From Ignavibacteria bacterium UBA2360 (GTDB taxonomy: Bacteria > Bacteroidota > Ignavibacteria > Tepidaquicellales > OLB5): a DNA stretch of 64,000 nt. The position numbers and the translations under genes were made by a program. Below are positions 1 to 8,656 of this stretch, in pieces. The notes under the pieces were generated by a model that saw nothing but the letters and a program-made list of their open reading frames with translations, was not told the origin of the DNA and made no database searches. The stretch is from positions 579,245 to 643,244 of the forward strand of contig DDTQ01000011.1 in the NCBI GenBank assembly GCA_002344125.1, given 5' to 3'. The stretch's first letter is position 1. The number at the start of each line of letters is the position of its first letter.

Positions 1-1467
1 TGTATTCGGATTCTTTCGGTACATGATTATTCCCCGCGGATTTTTTTTCATGAATGATTTTATTTCCACAGAGAGCCCCTCTTTATCAACTGGCACATTG
101 TAACTGCTGATGAGTATTTTTTCAGGGGGAGCAAGCTTTGTGCGGTAGGGTACGTAAAATATGCTGGAGGCGTTATCATCCGCATCAAAGATCAGCGCGG
201 GATAATTTGAAATGTTGCGATCAATAAAATAAAGCAGCTTATATGTTTCATCAGGTTCATCAGCGGTTACAATGAACTCGATGACCTTGGGAAAGAGTTT
301 GTTATATTTTTCGGGTACCATTTCTTTAATATAAGAAAGCGGGATGCATGAAAGTATAACGACTGAAGCAATCGCGGATTGCAGGAAACCCGAGCGAACT
401 TTGGATAGATCTGTATTAAGACCCGCCGCTGCGATAACCGGCGCAATAAAGAACATTAAATACAGGTAATGCGTAGTATGGTATATGGTTGATTTCGCTC
501 CGGCCAGCCCGTTTATCAATGCGGGTGCAAGTATTGGAATAAGCAGTGCTATGAGAAAGATTTTGGGGTAACCTTTATAAAAGAACAGGACCCCTTTGAT
601 GAAATACCAGAACAGGATAATTGTTAAACCAAGGGCAAGGAAGTAGTATGGCAGGAAAAATCCTTTTGCCCTTAAGCCCAGGCTTAAACCCTGAATATTA
701 ACTGAATCGGTATATTGATCCGCTGAGTTAATTGTCTTAAATGGCTCGCCGTACACGGCATAACTTATTGCTATCCATATTACCTGGAAGAGCAATGAAA
801 GCCCGATGTAATAACAGCAGCCGCTTCGACGGGTTAAAAACGCCAGCAAACAGAACGGCACAATGACAAAAATTGCTTCGGGTCTTGATGCGAGAGCTAT
901 GAAGGAGAATATACCCGCAACAACAAAATACTTAATGCTCTTTTCTGATGCCAAAGCCTTGATGAAGTAATATATCATAATACAGGAAGCCGCAAGGAAA
1001 GTTTGCTGCGCGTAGGGTTCAAAATTCAATCTGAATATCACGGGATTCAAAGAAGCAATTAAAAAAGCAAGCATGGCTGTTTTGAAATCGGTGAGCGCAA
1101 GCGTCATTTTAAACACATAGATACATGCAATCGTCATAACCGCTATCATAGCGAAGGCGGAAGTATAGAAGAACTCACCTGTAATTTTGATCATGGGGCC
1201 CATGAAATAGAACCAGAGCGGGTGGCCTGATTCAGGCAGAACGAAGAACGGCTTTTGAGACCACCACAGGGCATTCCATACGCGCGTGGCGGAATCGCCC
1301 ATATCCATCATGTTGAATGGTATGAGATATATTTTAGCGGCAATTGTAATTATTATTGCGGCGGCAAAAATTATGATCTGTGTTCCCGTGAGTTTTTCAG
1401 AATGCAGCGCAAACTCCCCGCTGCCAAGCAGCTTAGGAAACAGAAATGGTTTTTTGGTGTTATTCAT
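1..1467 (-). CDS. GT39/ArnT-like polytopic membrane glycosyltransferase (partial, C-terminus outside window)
   Basis: The minus-strand frame is open from an ATG at 1465-1467 to base 1 (489 codons, no stop), so the 3' end lies outside the window. The protein is highly hydrophobic with many membrane segments after a short basic cytoplasmic N-terminus. The first external loop holds an acidic motif (MDMGDSATRVW), as in the GT39/PMT_2/ArnT superfamily, where an Asp in this loop serves the transfer of sugar from a polyprenyl-phosphate donor. From about residue 385 the chain is soluble and probably periplasmic. It lies 12 bases after the GT2 gene on the same strand and is likely the last gene of that group. 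The family call is by architecture; the acceptor is unknown. Confidence 0.7.
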   Translation of the reverse strand, partial: MNNTKKPFLFPKLLGSGEFALHSEKLTGTQIIIFAAAIIITIAAKIYLIPFNMMDMGDSATRVWNALWWSQKPFFVLPESGHPLWFYFMGPMIKITGEFFYTSAFAMIAVMTIACIYVFKMTLALTDFKTAMLAFLIASLNPVIFRLNFEPYAQQTFLAASCIMIYYFIKALASEKSIKYFVVAGIFSFIALASRPEAIFVIVPFCLLAFLTRRSGCCYYIGLSLLFQVIWIAISYAVYGEPFKTINSADQYTDSVNIQGLSLGLRAKGFFLPYYFLALGLTIILFWYFIKGVLFFYKGYPKIFLIALLIPILAPALINGLAGAKSTIYHTTHYLYLMFFIAPVIAAAGLNTDLSKVRSGFLQSAIASVVILSCIPLSYIKEMVPEKYNKLFPKVIEFIVTADEPDETYKLLYFIDRNISNYPALIFDADDNASSIFYVPYRTKLAPPEKILISSYNVPVDKEGLSVEIKSFMKKNPRGIIMYRKNPNT

Positions 1468-1479
1468 TAACAAAATTAA

Positions 1480-2439
1480 TTATTTCACAAAATACAAATT
1501 TGGTTTACCCTTGTGACCCAGGATACCTGCATAGGTTCCTTTAATGTAATACCAGCCAAGTTTCAGGTCACAGATCTTAACAAACCAAACAAGTCGCCAT
1601 GGAAAAAGAAAGCTATCGGCTAAGTATGAAAGCAGCATATTTCCGTATAAACCGAATTTACGAAAATACAAATATTTATTTCTTTGAATAAGGTAGTATT
1701 CAAAGTAGTAGCCCTGTTTGTTATCTTTGTTCCAGTTGTGGTTATGCCACAGCACGGCATATTTGTTTACTATACATATATACCCGGCATCTTTTATACG
1801 CCGGGCCAGATCAATTTCATCGCCGTAGGCGAAGTAATCTTCTTCCCACATGCCGGCTTTTTTAAGGGCATCCGCTCTCACCATCATTGCCGCGCCGGGT
1901 AGTACATCCGAATTCGCAGCCGTGGGCATATTTTTTTCCGTTTCGCTATAGGCTGAGCCTTCGTATTTTTTTTTGATAGTATAAGAAGCAAAATCCGCGC
2001 TTGCGCCGAACTCCTGTACACGCTCCTTATTTTTCGCTCCGCTCCAGAAGAAGATCACCGGCGAAGCCGCGGCTATAGCCGGGTTTGTTTGCAGTGAGCC
2101 GATAAGCTGCTCAATGCAAGCGCTATCAAGTATTGTATCGTTATTCAGAAAAAAAATGTATTCGCATCCGGCGGTAATTGCTTTTTGCGCGCCAATGTTG
2201 TTACCCCCGGCAAAGCCGGTGTTTGCCCCGGCGGGGATATATTCAATGTTTAAACTGAACTTAGTGTTCAGTTCTCTGGAAAACTCAGAATCAGAGCTAT
2301 CGGGATTGTTATCCACAAAATATATAATGAAATCCTTATCGGTTTGTTCTGCAAGCGAGCTGTAAAGAAGCTCAAGGTTTTGCTTTTGGCGGTACATTAC
2401 AAGTATTATTCCGGTTTTAGCCAATAAAACCGCCTTCAT
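1480..2439 (-). CDS. Family 2 glycosyltransferase (rhamnosyltransferase-like)
   Basis: This is a GT-A fold glycosyltransferase of about 319 residues. It shows the opening strand GIILVMYRQK, the nucleotide-sugar region FVDNNPDSSDSE, the block PAGANTGFAGGNN followed by FLNNDT (the DxD-equivalent), and PGAAMMVRADAL ahead of the acceptor region EEDYFAYGDEIDLARR. This order is typical of the WbbL/rhamnosyltransferase-like GT2 group that extends surface polysaccharide. The start is uncertain: an ATG at 2439, a GTG at 2445 and a TTG near 2424 are in frame, and all lie inside or beside the end of the upstream GT4 gene, which implies translational coupling. The transferred sugar cannot be read from sequence. 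Confidence 0.85.
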   Translation of the reverse strand: MKAVLLAKTGIILVMYRQKQNLELLYSSLAEQTDKDFIIYFVDNNPDSSDSEFSRELNTKFSLNIEYIPAGANTGFAGGNNIGAQKAITAGCEYIFFLNNDTILDSACIEQLIGSLQTNPAIAAASPVIFFWSGAKNKERVQEFGASADFASYTIKKKYEGSAYSETEKNMPTAANSDVLPGAAMMVRADALKKAGMWEEDYFAYGDEIDLARRIKDAGYICIVNKYAVLWHNHNWNKDNKQGYYFEYYLIQRNKYLYFRKFGLYGNMLLSYLADSFLFPWRLVWFVKICDLKLGWYYIKGTYAGILGHKGKPNLYFVK

Positions 2440-3673
2440 AAACACCGGTTATAAGGCCGGTATAATATTCGGTGACTTTTTCAATGGTGTGATACTGACG
2501 CACAAATTCAGCGGCCTGTTTACCAAGCAGGGTTGTGTCTTCCCGGTTCAGAATCATTTTCCTCAGCGCAGCGGCAACTTCGCCGGTATTTAATTCCACA
2601 AGCACGCCGTTTGCATTATTTATGAACAGACCGGTATCGCCGCGGTTAGAGGCAATTACGGCGTTGCCGCAAGCCATTGCCTCGAGGACACTTTGCGATG
2701 GATAGTTTGTGCCGGTTTGAAGTGAAACAAACACTGATGTTCTGCTGAAAACTTCAGGGGGGTTGTTATGGAAAGTAAAATTGACATTCTCTTTTATTCC
2801 GGCGGCTGTAATAAATTCGGCAATCTCATTTACAAGCGAGCCCTCGCCAAGCAGATGAAATTTAACATTTGGGAATTCCCTGAGCATTTCCCGCGCGGCA
2901 TTGAGGTACAACATAGGGTTTTTATCGGGTTCAAGCCGGGAGGCGAAGGCGACTTCAAAGGGATCCTTGAGGCCGGCTGCGCATTTGCTGTAATCTATGA
3001 ATGAGCATGGAGCGATTGAAATTTTTTCTTCAGGTATTGTTACACCAAGCTTCTTAACGCCGGAGGCAATATATGGGCTCAGGAAATCTACCTTATCGGC
3101 TGACTGAAGAATATTATTAAAGGAATAGTACTTTCTGTACCAAAGCTTTTTGGTATCGGGCAGGACTTCGGTGAACCAGCTATCCATATCAGAGAAAATT
3201 GTTTTTACGCCGGGGATATTATTTTCTTTGTAAAAAACCAGCGGCAGCCCGCCGGCAAAAATCCCGATAAGTACTTTTATATCTTCCTGTTTCCTTATGG
3301 CTTCAATCTGCCTGAATAGTTTTTTTTGCCGGCTTTTATTTTTGTAATACCAGAAATATTTCCTTGCCGCAGAGGCGTTTTTATCGGTTTCGGCGGGATC
3401 AGGGGCAGTATCATTATACTTTTCAGGAAGCGGGCTTTGGCTGCTTGCGCTATTTTCCTGAGCAGCTGTATTTATCACCCTGATGTTACTATCGTTAAAG
3501 CCGGGGAAAGAACGCCCGAGATGTTTTTTCATTAAGGGATTAATGATATAGTAAAATTTTCCCGGGTGCAGTTTCTGCAGGCTGCGAAAAAGGTTTGTGA
3601 AACGCTTTTCGGCGCCGCCAAATGCCCCCGAAGGAAAGATTACAAATGCTGTTTTAGGAAACTGTGAATTCAC
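2417..3673 (-). CDS. Family 4 glycosyltransferase (GT-B fold)
   Basis: This 418-residue protein has the GT-B architecture. The N-terminal half opens with FVIFPSGAFGGAEKR, the usual GT4 glycine-rich acceptor-side loop. The C-terminal half has AFASRLEPDKNP, FHLLGEG and the donor-binding E-x7-E region PSQSVLEAMACGNAVIAS. A low-complexity insert of about 50 residues (roughly 68-120, rich in Ser, Pro, Glu and Ala) follows the first strands and is unusual. The start is a GTG at 3673; no ATG is close. It is the first gene of a minus-strand group with the GT2 and GT39-like genes, with a candidate promoter at 3727-3734. It probably adds one sugar to a surface glycan on the cytoplasmic side. Confidence 0.87.
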   Translation of the reverse strand: MNSQFPKTAFVIFPSGAFGGAEKRFTNLFRSLQKLHPGKFYYIINPLMKKHLGRSFPGFNDSNIRVINTAAQENSASSQSPLPEKYNDTAPDPAETDKNASAARKYFWYYKNKSRQKKLFRQIEAIRKQEDIKVLIGIFAGGLPLVFYKENNIPGVKTIFSDMDSWFTEVLPDTKKLWYRKYYSFNNILQSADKVDFLSPYIASGVKKLGVTIPEEKISIAPCSFIDYSKCAAGLKDPFEVAFASRLEPDKNPMLYLNAAREMLREFPNVKFHLLGEGSLVNEIAEFITAAGIKENVNFTFHNNPPEVFSRTSVFVSLQTGTNYPSQSVLEAMACGNAVIASNRGDTGLFINNANGVLVELNTGEVAAALRKMILNREDTTLLGKQAAEFVRQYHTIEKVTEYYTGLITGVYEGGFIG

Positions 3674-3726
3674 CCTTAATTATCCGTCAAATATCGGTTA
3701 GTAACATATATTTCAAAATAGATTTC

Positions 3727-3734
3727 CAAATATA
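3727..3734 (-). promoter_or_regulatory. Candidate Bacteroidota-type -7 promoter element for the GT4-GT2-GT39 group
   Basis: On the minus strand this reads TATATTTG, matching the TAnnTTTG -7 element of Bacteroidota. It lies about 55 bases upstream of the GT4 start codon. I see no clear TTTG element 19-21 bases further upstream, so the call rests on one half of the promoter. Confidence 0.35.
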
Positions 3735-3766
3735 GTTTACCTGTATGTTTATAGATAGTAAAAAAT

Positions 3767-3780
3767 TTGACAAAAATCAA
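3767..3780. promoter_or_regulatory. Candidate CRP/FNR-family binding site upstream of the lipoprotein gene
   Basis: TTGAC-AAAA-ATCAA matches the FNR consensus TTGAT-N4-ATCAA at 9 of 10 defined positions and sits inside a TTTGA-N6-TCAAA palindrome (3766-3781). It is about 100 bases upstream of the lipoprotein ATG at 3879. The same TTGAC-N4-ATCAA form recurs at 19609-19622. The surroundings are AT-rich, so chance occurrence is possible. Confidence 0.35.
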
Positions 3781-3878
3781 AACTTCATCCAAAAAACTCA
3801 CGAAATAGGGGTATTAAAAAAGACTTGCAGATATGATGAATGGTTTTTAGATTTATAATTAAATTTAACGGAAAGGCA

Positions 3879-4862
3879 ATGAAAATACTATCTTACGTTT
3901 TAGCGATTTTAGTTATATTAGGCAGCGTTTTATATTATGGTTGTGATGACGCAGGGCAGCTGCCAAAACAGGAAACAGCAGGGCAGGTAAAGCTGACACA
4001 AAATGTTAAACTACCTACACTGGACCCCGCTACTGACGGATATTATAATTTATTCGTGATCTTAGCTGATACTCTTGGTAACATAAGGCCTTCACACCTG
4101 GGAAGGTTTAATGTTTTAACTTCGGGCGATCTTGTTGATGTAAACGGCAACCCTTTGACGCTTACAATGAATCCAAACGATACTATAGATCTGGCAAGGG
4201 CATTATATTCTGTAATAAGTATTGATATTGGAGTAGTGACAGTACCCGGCCTGACAAGAATTGTTGCCGGACCAATTACTGTTTACCCGGATTCTGTTAC
4301 GGCCGCATTGCGGATTAACGATACCGGGGCAGTGGGCAGCGCGATGACAGCGGCTCTTGGACCCAACAGCGTATTTTATATAGTAAACGCGCCAACAGGT
4401 ACATTGGGTGATTGCGGCAAAGGATTGTGGTTCTGTGATGAAAACGGAGTTCTTTCATGGCCCGCAGGCAGCGGATTAACACCCGGAAGAGGATGGTTAT
4501 ACCATGGTTATGTGAGAAACAAAGTTTCCGGTGAAATATATTCTACGGGAACATTTTATGACCCTGATAATTTTGATTCAGACGGGGCAGGTTCATGCGC
4601 AGATACTGTGGGAACAGCGTACAGCAAGCCGGGTCAAGATTGGGTTAAAACCGGCTGCAGCACAGTTGGCAATATACTTGACGGGAACCATGAAACATTC
4701 GTAACGCTGGAACCGGAATTCAGATCAGGTTCGCTTCCGCCGTTTGTATTGAAACTATACTATCAAAATGTAATTGTAAGCGGACTAAACTGCAACAGGC
4801 ATGATAATATGTTCACACAAAGGCAGAATATACCGAATGTAAATTTAAGGGTTACAAGATAA
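3879..4862 (+). CDS. Predicted lipoprotein of unknown function
   Basis: I chose the ATG at 3879 because a GGAAAGG ribosome-binding site precedes it and the protein then begins with a clean lipoprotein signal (MKILSYVLAILVILGSVLYYGC), the modified Cys being residue 22. A further upstream ATG at 3840 would bury this signal. The mature part (about 305 residues) is a polar, Gly/Thr/Asp-rich, beta-looking chain; the region GDCGKGLWFCDENG and later Cys residues could form disulfides. I do not recognise the family. It is the only plus-strand gene inside the polysaccharide locus and has its own terminator. Role unknown; probably anchored in the outer membrane or facing the periplasm. Confidence 0.75.
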   Translation: MKILSYVLAILVILGSVLYYGCDDAGQLPKQETAGQVKLTQNVKLPTLDPATDGYYNLFVILADTLGNIRPSHLGRFNVLTSGDLVDVNGNPLTLTMNPNDTIDLARALYSVISIDIGVVTVPGLTRIVAGPITVYPDSVTAALRINDTGAVGSAMTAALGPNSVFYIVNAPTGTLGDCGKGLWFCDENGVLSWPAGSGLTPGRGWLYHGYVRNKVSGEIYSTGTFYDPDNFDSDGAGSCADTVGTAYSKPGQDWVKTGCSTVGNILDGNHETFVTLEPEFRSGSLPPFVLKLYYQNVIVSGLNCNRHDNMFTQRQNIPNVNLRVTR

Positions 4863-4884
4863 TTTAACAGGTTTTTTAAAACAA

Positions 4885-4916
4885 AAGCCGCTCAGGTTAC
4901 AGAGCGGCTTTTTTAT
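4885..4916 (+). terminator. Bidirectional rho-independent terminator
   Basis: A perfect 9-bp stem (AAGCCGCTC / GAGCGGCTT, 8-base loop) is followed by TTTT on the plus strand. Read on the minus strand the stem is followed by TTTTGTTTT. It separates the lipoprotein gene from the convergent GT39-like gene. Confidence 0.85.
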
Positions 4917-4932
4917 TTGCGGGAAAGTTTAA

Positions 4933-6699
4933 TTATTTCTTTAAACCATATAATTCATGTTCACCGGTTTTTAGTATCAGCCGCTTTTGCAGGGTATCAC
5001 TCTTAACGAGTGAATCAAGCTCACCGTAAATTTTCTGAAATCCTAAAGGATAAACATCGCGGGTTACAAGCAACAGCTTTTCGCTGCCCGGCTGAGAATT
5101 TTTCAGGGATTCGGACATTCTTTCAAAAGTGAAAATTGTATTGGGTATATAAAACCGTGTCACAAAAGAGCCATTATAAAGTGTATCAGTATTTGAGATA
5201 TTTTGTATAAGCTGTTTGTGGAAATCCTTCTGTGTATTATCATGCTTGACGGGTGAAAACAACCTGTTTTTGAATCCATCCAGATCAAACTGCACGCCAT
5301 CGTTGTAGCCAATCCTTGCATAAACCAGGTTGGCCGAAAAGCCGTAAAGCATAAGCATTAACATGCTTAGAGCAGAAACATATCGCAAAAGACTCTCCTT
5401 ACCCGGGAATTTTCGCAGTGAATAATCATACAATTTAACAACAAGTACGGCTGCCATAAAACATAATGTAATTACTGCCATGAACGGGTTTCTGTATGTT
5501 GTAAGCGGGTAAATGAAGATCCACCAAAACGCAGTTATCAAAGTAAAGAAAAGCAAAAATCGTTCAAAAGCGTTTTTCATAATAAAACTGAAAGAAGCTG
5601 AGATTATTATCAAAGCTGCCAGGGGGAAGAACCTGTTAAAAAGCTGAATTCTTTCGAATATAAGCGCAGCCGAAACGGATGTTGATCGTGCAGCGAGAAG
5701 ATCGGTAATTAAAGCAAGGCTTCTGAGTAATGAAGGACTATCTAACAGCACAGGGATCGTTCTGAAAAGAGATAATACCGCAGTAAATAATAGCGTATAG
5801 AGCAGCAGTTTGAGCGGTTTCCTGTCTTTATCCGTGAAGGCCATTATTAACAAAACAGCAGACAGAATTATGACAAGCTGGAATTTAGTATGAATTGCGG
5901 CAGTAAAAAGTAATGCGGCGATAAAAATCCTTTTGGCGGTAGTGCCTTCAGCATCTTTGAGCCAATAGTACAGCCCGTAAAACACAAATGCCGCCTGGAA
6001 GAACTCACCAAAATACGAGGAAGCAACAAACCCAAACCCGGGCTGAATTACCATAAAAAAAACAAACAAAATGGCGGCTGCGCGTGAGTAGAGCGAACTT
6101 GTAATTCTGTACAATATCGCAATTGTTAAAACAGAAAAAGCAGAAGCCAGAAGCTTGAAGTGCCATACTTCATTAAGCGTAAATTTAAAATTTACCAGTG
6201 AGGCAAGATAATAGGGAAGCATACTTATGGTATCAATTACCGCAATTCTTTCGTTGGCTGTATAGTATGGGTATAACCCCGAAGCAAAATTGCCGGCAAA
6301 GGTAATATACCATGCTTCATCAAACCCGAGATCGTAGTAATAAATTGCCGCCGCGAAAAGTACAGCAAGATATAACAATATAATAATAAACAGAATATTT
6401 AAATTAAATATCCTTGATACAGATACGAATAAATTCTGAAGCGAGGTGTATATCTTTGAAGTGTAACCTCCGGATCTTAGCCACATACCGAATAGAACAC
6501 CGGCAAAAAGCAAACAAAGGTAAAGCGTATATTTATAGAAGACGGCATCAACACGGGCAGTATCATTAAAGGTCATACCCGCCATTTTGTATATGATTGC
6601 TGAAGGCGGAAATAATTTAAAGAATACATATAAAACAAGCAGAGCTAAAGTGAGAATAGCCGTAGATAACACAGCTTTGTTTGACCTGATAAATTTCAA
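4933..6699 (-). CDS. GT39/ArnT-like membrane glycosyltransferase
   Basis: This 588-residue protein has about 12 predicted membrane segments. The first large external loop has the motif YDLGFDEAWY, the acidic D-E pair expected in GT39/PMT_2-type enzymes that use polyprenyl-phosphate sugars. The last 120 or so residues are soluble. The start appears to be a TTG at 6699, just 9 bases after the stop of the aminotransferase gene; no ATG is close, and coupling to the upstream gene is likely. It is the last gene of the long minus-strand polysaccharide run that starts at 15050. It probably attaches a sugar to a lipid or glycan on the periplasmic side. Exact substrate unknown. Confidence 0.75.
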   Translation of the reverse strand: MKFIRSNKAVLSTAILTLALLVLYVFFKLFPPSAIIYKMAGMTFNDTARVDAVFYKYTLYLCLLFAGVLFGMWLRSGGYTSKIYTSLQNLFVSVSRIFNLNILFIIILLYLAVLFAAAIYYYDLGFDEAWYITFAGNFASGLYPYYTANERIAVIDTISMLPYYLASLVNFKFTLNEVWHFKLLASAFSVLTIAILYRITSSLYSRAAAILFVFFMVIQPGFGFVASSYFGEFFQAAFVFYGLYYWLKDAEGTTAKRIFIAALLFTAAIHTKFQLVIILSAVLLIMAFTDKDRKPLKLLLYTLLFTAVLSLFRTIPVLLDSPSLLRSLALITDLLAARSTSVSAALIFERIQLFNRFFPLAALIIISASFSFIMKNAFERFLLFFTLITAFWWIFIYPLTTYRNPFMAVITLCFMAAVLVVKLYDYSLRKFPGKESLLRYVSALSMLMLMLYGFSANLVYARIGYNDGVQFDLDGFKNRLFSPVKHDNTQKDFHKQLIQNISNTDTLYNGSFVTRFYIPNTIFTFERMSESLKNSQPGSEKLLLVTRDVYPLGFQKIYGELDSLVKSDTLQKRLILKTGEHELYGLKK

Positions 6700-6708
6700 C
6701 GGATGAAT

Positions 6709-7845
6709 TTATAATTTATGATAAAAATCATTTATTTTGCAGGTTATGTATTCTACATCATCTGCTGTAAGCTCATAAAACATTGGAAGCCTGAGAAGTC
6801 TGTCAGAATACATGTCTGAATTAGGTAACTCATTACCCGAGTATTTACCTGAATAATACGGCGACTTGTGCAGCGATAAATAATGAAAAACTGAAAGTAC
6901 TCCTGCTTTTTTCAGGTACTGAGCAAGTGCGGTACGCTCTTTGAGCGACCTGCATAAAACACAGAACAGGTGCGCGTTGTTTGTTGCAAAGCCGGGGATT
7001 TTGAGCAGTTTGATATAACCTTTTTCTTCCAGTCCGGTTAACAAAGAATGATAGGTTTTCCAAAGCTTAATTCGTTGTTTCTGGATAGTATCAAGATTTT
7101 CAAGCTGCGCAAACAAAAAAGCAGCTGTAATTTCGGAAGGCAAAAAGGAAGAACCTATATCCACCCAGTTGTACTTATCAACTTCACCCCTGAAAAACGC
7201 AGCACGGTTAGTACCCTTTTCTCTTATAATTTCCGCGCGTCTTATCAATTCTTCTTTATTAACAGTAATCATTCCGCCTTCACCTGAAATAACATTCTTG
7301 GTTTCATGAAATGAGAATGCGCCAAGCTGACCAATTGATCCAAGCGGTTTACCTTTGTAGTAAGAATCTATTGCCTGAGCGGCATCTTCTATAACAAATA
7401 GGTTGTTTGCGCGTGCAATATCCATTATTTCATCCATCATGCAGGCGATGCCGCCGTAATGAACTACAACAATAGCCCTGGTTTTGGAAGTGATAAGCCG
7501 TTCTATTTCGGCGGGATCTATGTTTGGCAGATCGCTGAGAGAATCCGCGAAAACGAGCTTAGCGCCGCGCAGCGCAAACGCGTTTGCTGTAGATACAAAT
7601 GTATAAGAAGGAAGTATAACTTCATCGCCCGGAGAAATATCACAGAGTATAGCCGCCATTTCAAGGGCATCAGTACACGACGAAGTGAGCAGTGTTTTCC
7701 TGAAACCGAATTTGCCGGTAAAGAAATCAGAAGCTTTTTTTGTGAAGAGACCATCACCGGAAATCTTGCCTGTGGCTATAGCCTGTTTGATATACTCCAG
7801 TTCATTTCCAATCAGGAATGGCCTGTTAAATGGAATATTTTTCAC
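6709..7845 (-). CDS. wecE: dTDP-4-amino-4,6-dideoxygalactose transaminase (WecE/RffA type)
   Basis: This DegT/DnrJ/EryC1-family PLP aminotransferase has 378 residues, the normal length. From memory of E. coli WecE the match is strong along the chain: IPFNRPFLIGNELEY, SGDG, PSYTFVSTANAFALRGAK, VIEDAAQ with the PLP-contacting Asp154, FSFHETKN with the Schiff-base Lys183, and REKGTNRAAFFRGEVDKYNW. The reaction in that family is transfer of an amino group from glutamate to dTDP-4-keto-6-deoxyglucose to give dTDP-Fuc4N. The start is a GTG at 7845. No dTDP-glucose synthase or dehydratase lies in the window, so the keto-sugar must come from elsewhere. It places a 4-amino sugar in the locus's glycan. 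Confidence 0.9.
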   Translation of the reverse strand: MKNIPFNRPFLIGNELEYIKQAIATGKISGDGLFTKKASDFFTGKFGFRKTLLTSSCTDALEMAAILCDISPGDEVILPSYTFVSTANAFALRGAKLVFADSLSDLPNIDPAEIERLITSKTRAIVVVHYGGIACMMDEIMDIARANNLFVIEDAAQAIDSYYKGKPLGSIGQLGAFSFHETKNVISGEGGMITVNKEELIRRAEIIREKGTNRAAFFRGEVDKYNWVDIGSSFLPSEITAAFLFAQLENLDTIQKQRIKLWKTYHSLLTGLEEKGYIKLLKIPGFATNNAHLFCVLCRSLKERTALAQYLKKAGVLSVFHYLSLHKSPYYSGKYSGNELPNSDMYSDRLLRLPMFYELTADDVEYITCKINDFYHKL

Positions 7846-7855
7846 TTGGGGATAG

Positions 7856-8626
7856 TTATTTTTTAATTACAATAGCCTGCTGAATACCAAATCCGCCGCC
7901 GGAATATTCTTTTTCTATGTTGTAGAAAATTTCATTAACCGGGTTAGAGTAGCCCGGGTACTTAGAAGCGTCTGTTATAAGTTCTCTTAGAAAACGTGAG
8001 CCCAGATAGTAAACTGAGGTGTAGTCTATAATCTCATAGGTGTATCCCTTTGTTTTAAGGAATTCTTCAACCCGTGAGAATTTAATATAGCGGTTGAAAT
8101 CATGCTCAACTAAAGGCGGCAGTTTAACCAGTGTTCTCATTGAATTAAGCAGAACGAGGGGTTCCCAAAATGCCTCGGAAAGAATTACAGTGCCTCCTTT
8201 TTTGGTAACGCGGTAGCATTCTTCAATACCCGTTTTTTGTTCTTCCCAGTTTGGAAGATTTATAAGTACACGTGTAGTATATGTCAGATCAAACTCGTTA
8301 TCGGCAAAATCAAGTTTTCTTACATCACCCTGTTTGAATATAATATTTTCGGGTGAGGAAAATTCCCTGTGTTTTTCGAGGGCGTATTTTATCATATTTT
8401 CAGCATAATCAATGCCGGTGATGTTGATCTTTTTCATATCAGCCTGCCGGAACGCAGCAAAACCGTTAGCACAGCCAACATCAAGAACTTTATCGCCTTC
8501 TTTTATGTAGCGTGCGTTGTTTTCTATTTCAAGATCAATTGCCCAGTTATCACCCCAGGAAACCCAGTGAGAATCCTTGTAATTTATTGCCTGTTTTTCC
8601 CATGTTTCTTTGATAAAATCGCTCAT
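7856..8626 (-). CDS. Class I SAM-dependent methyltransferase
   Basis: This 256-residue Rossmann-fold methyltransferase has motif I VLDVGCANG at residues 47-55, the acidic strand end ITGIDYAENM, KQGDVRKLDF as motif II, and LTYTTRVLINLP as motif III. The N-terminus resembles the Methyltransf_11/UbiE-like group. It lies 10 bases upstream of wecE and 30 bases after the GT2 gene, so it is embedded in the polysaccharide run and probably methylates a sugar or the 4-amino group of the WecE product. That substrate is inference from context only. Confidence 0.85.
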   Translation of the reverse strand: MSDFIKETWEKQAINYKDSHWVSWGDNWAIDLEIENNARYIKEGDKVLDVGCANGFAAFRQADMKKINITGIDYAENMIKYALEKHREFSSPENIIFKQGDVRKLDFADNEFDLTYTTRVLINLPNWEEQKTGIEECYRVTKKGGTVILSEAFWEPLVLLNSMRTLVKLPPLVEHDFNRYIKFSRVEEFLKTKGYTYEIIDYTSVYYLGSRFLRELITDASKYPGYSNPVNEIFYNIEKEYSGGGFGIQQAIVIKK

Positions 8627-8656
8627 AAAAATATTTGTAGTTAATGGTTATTAAGT

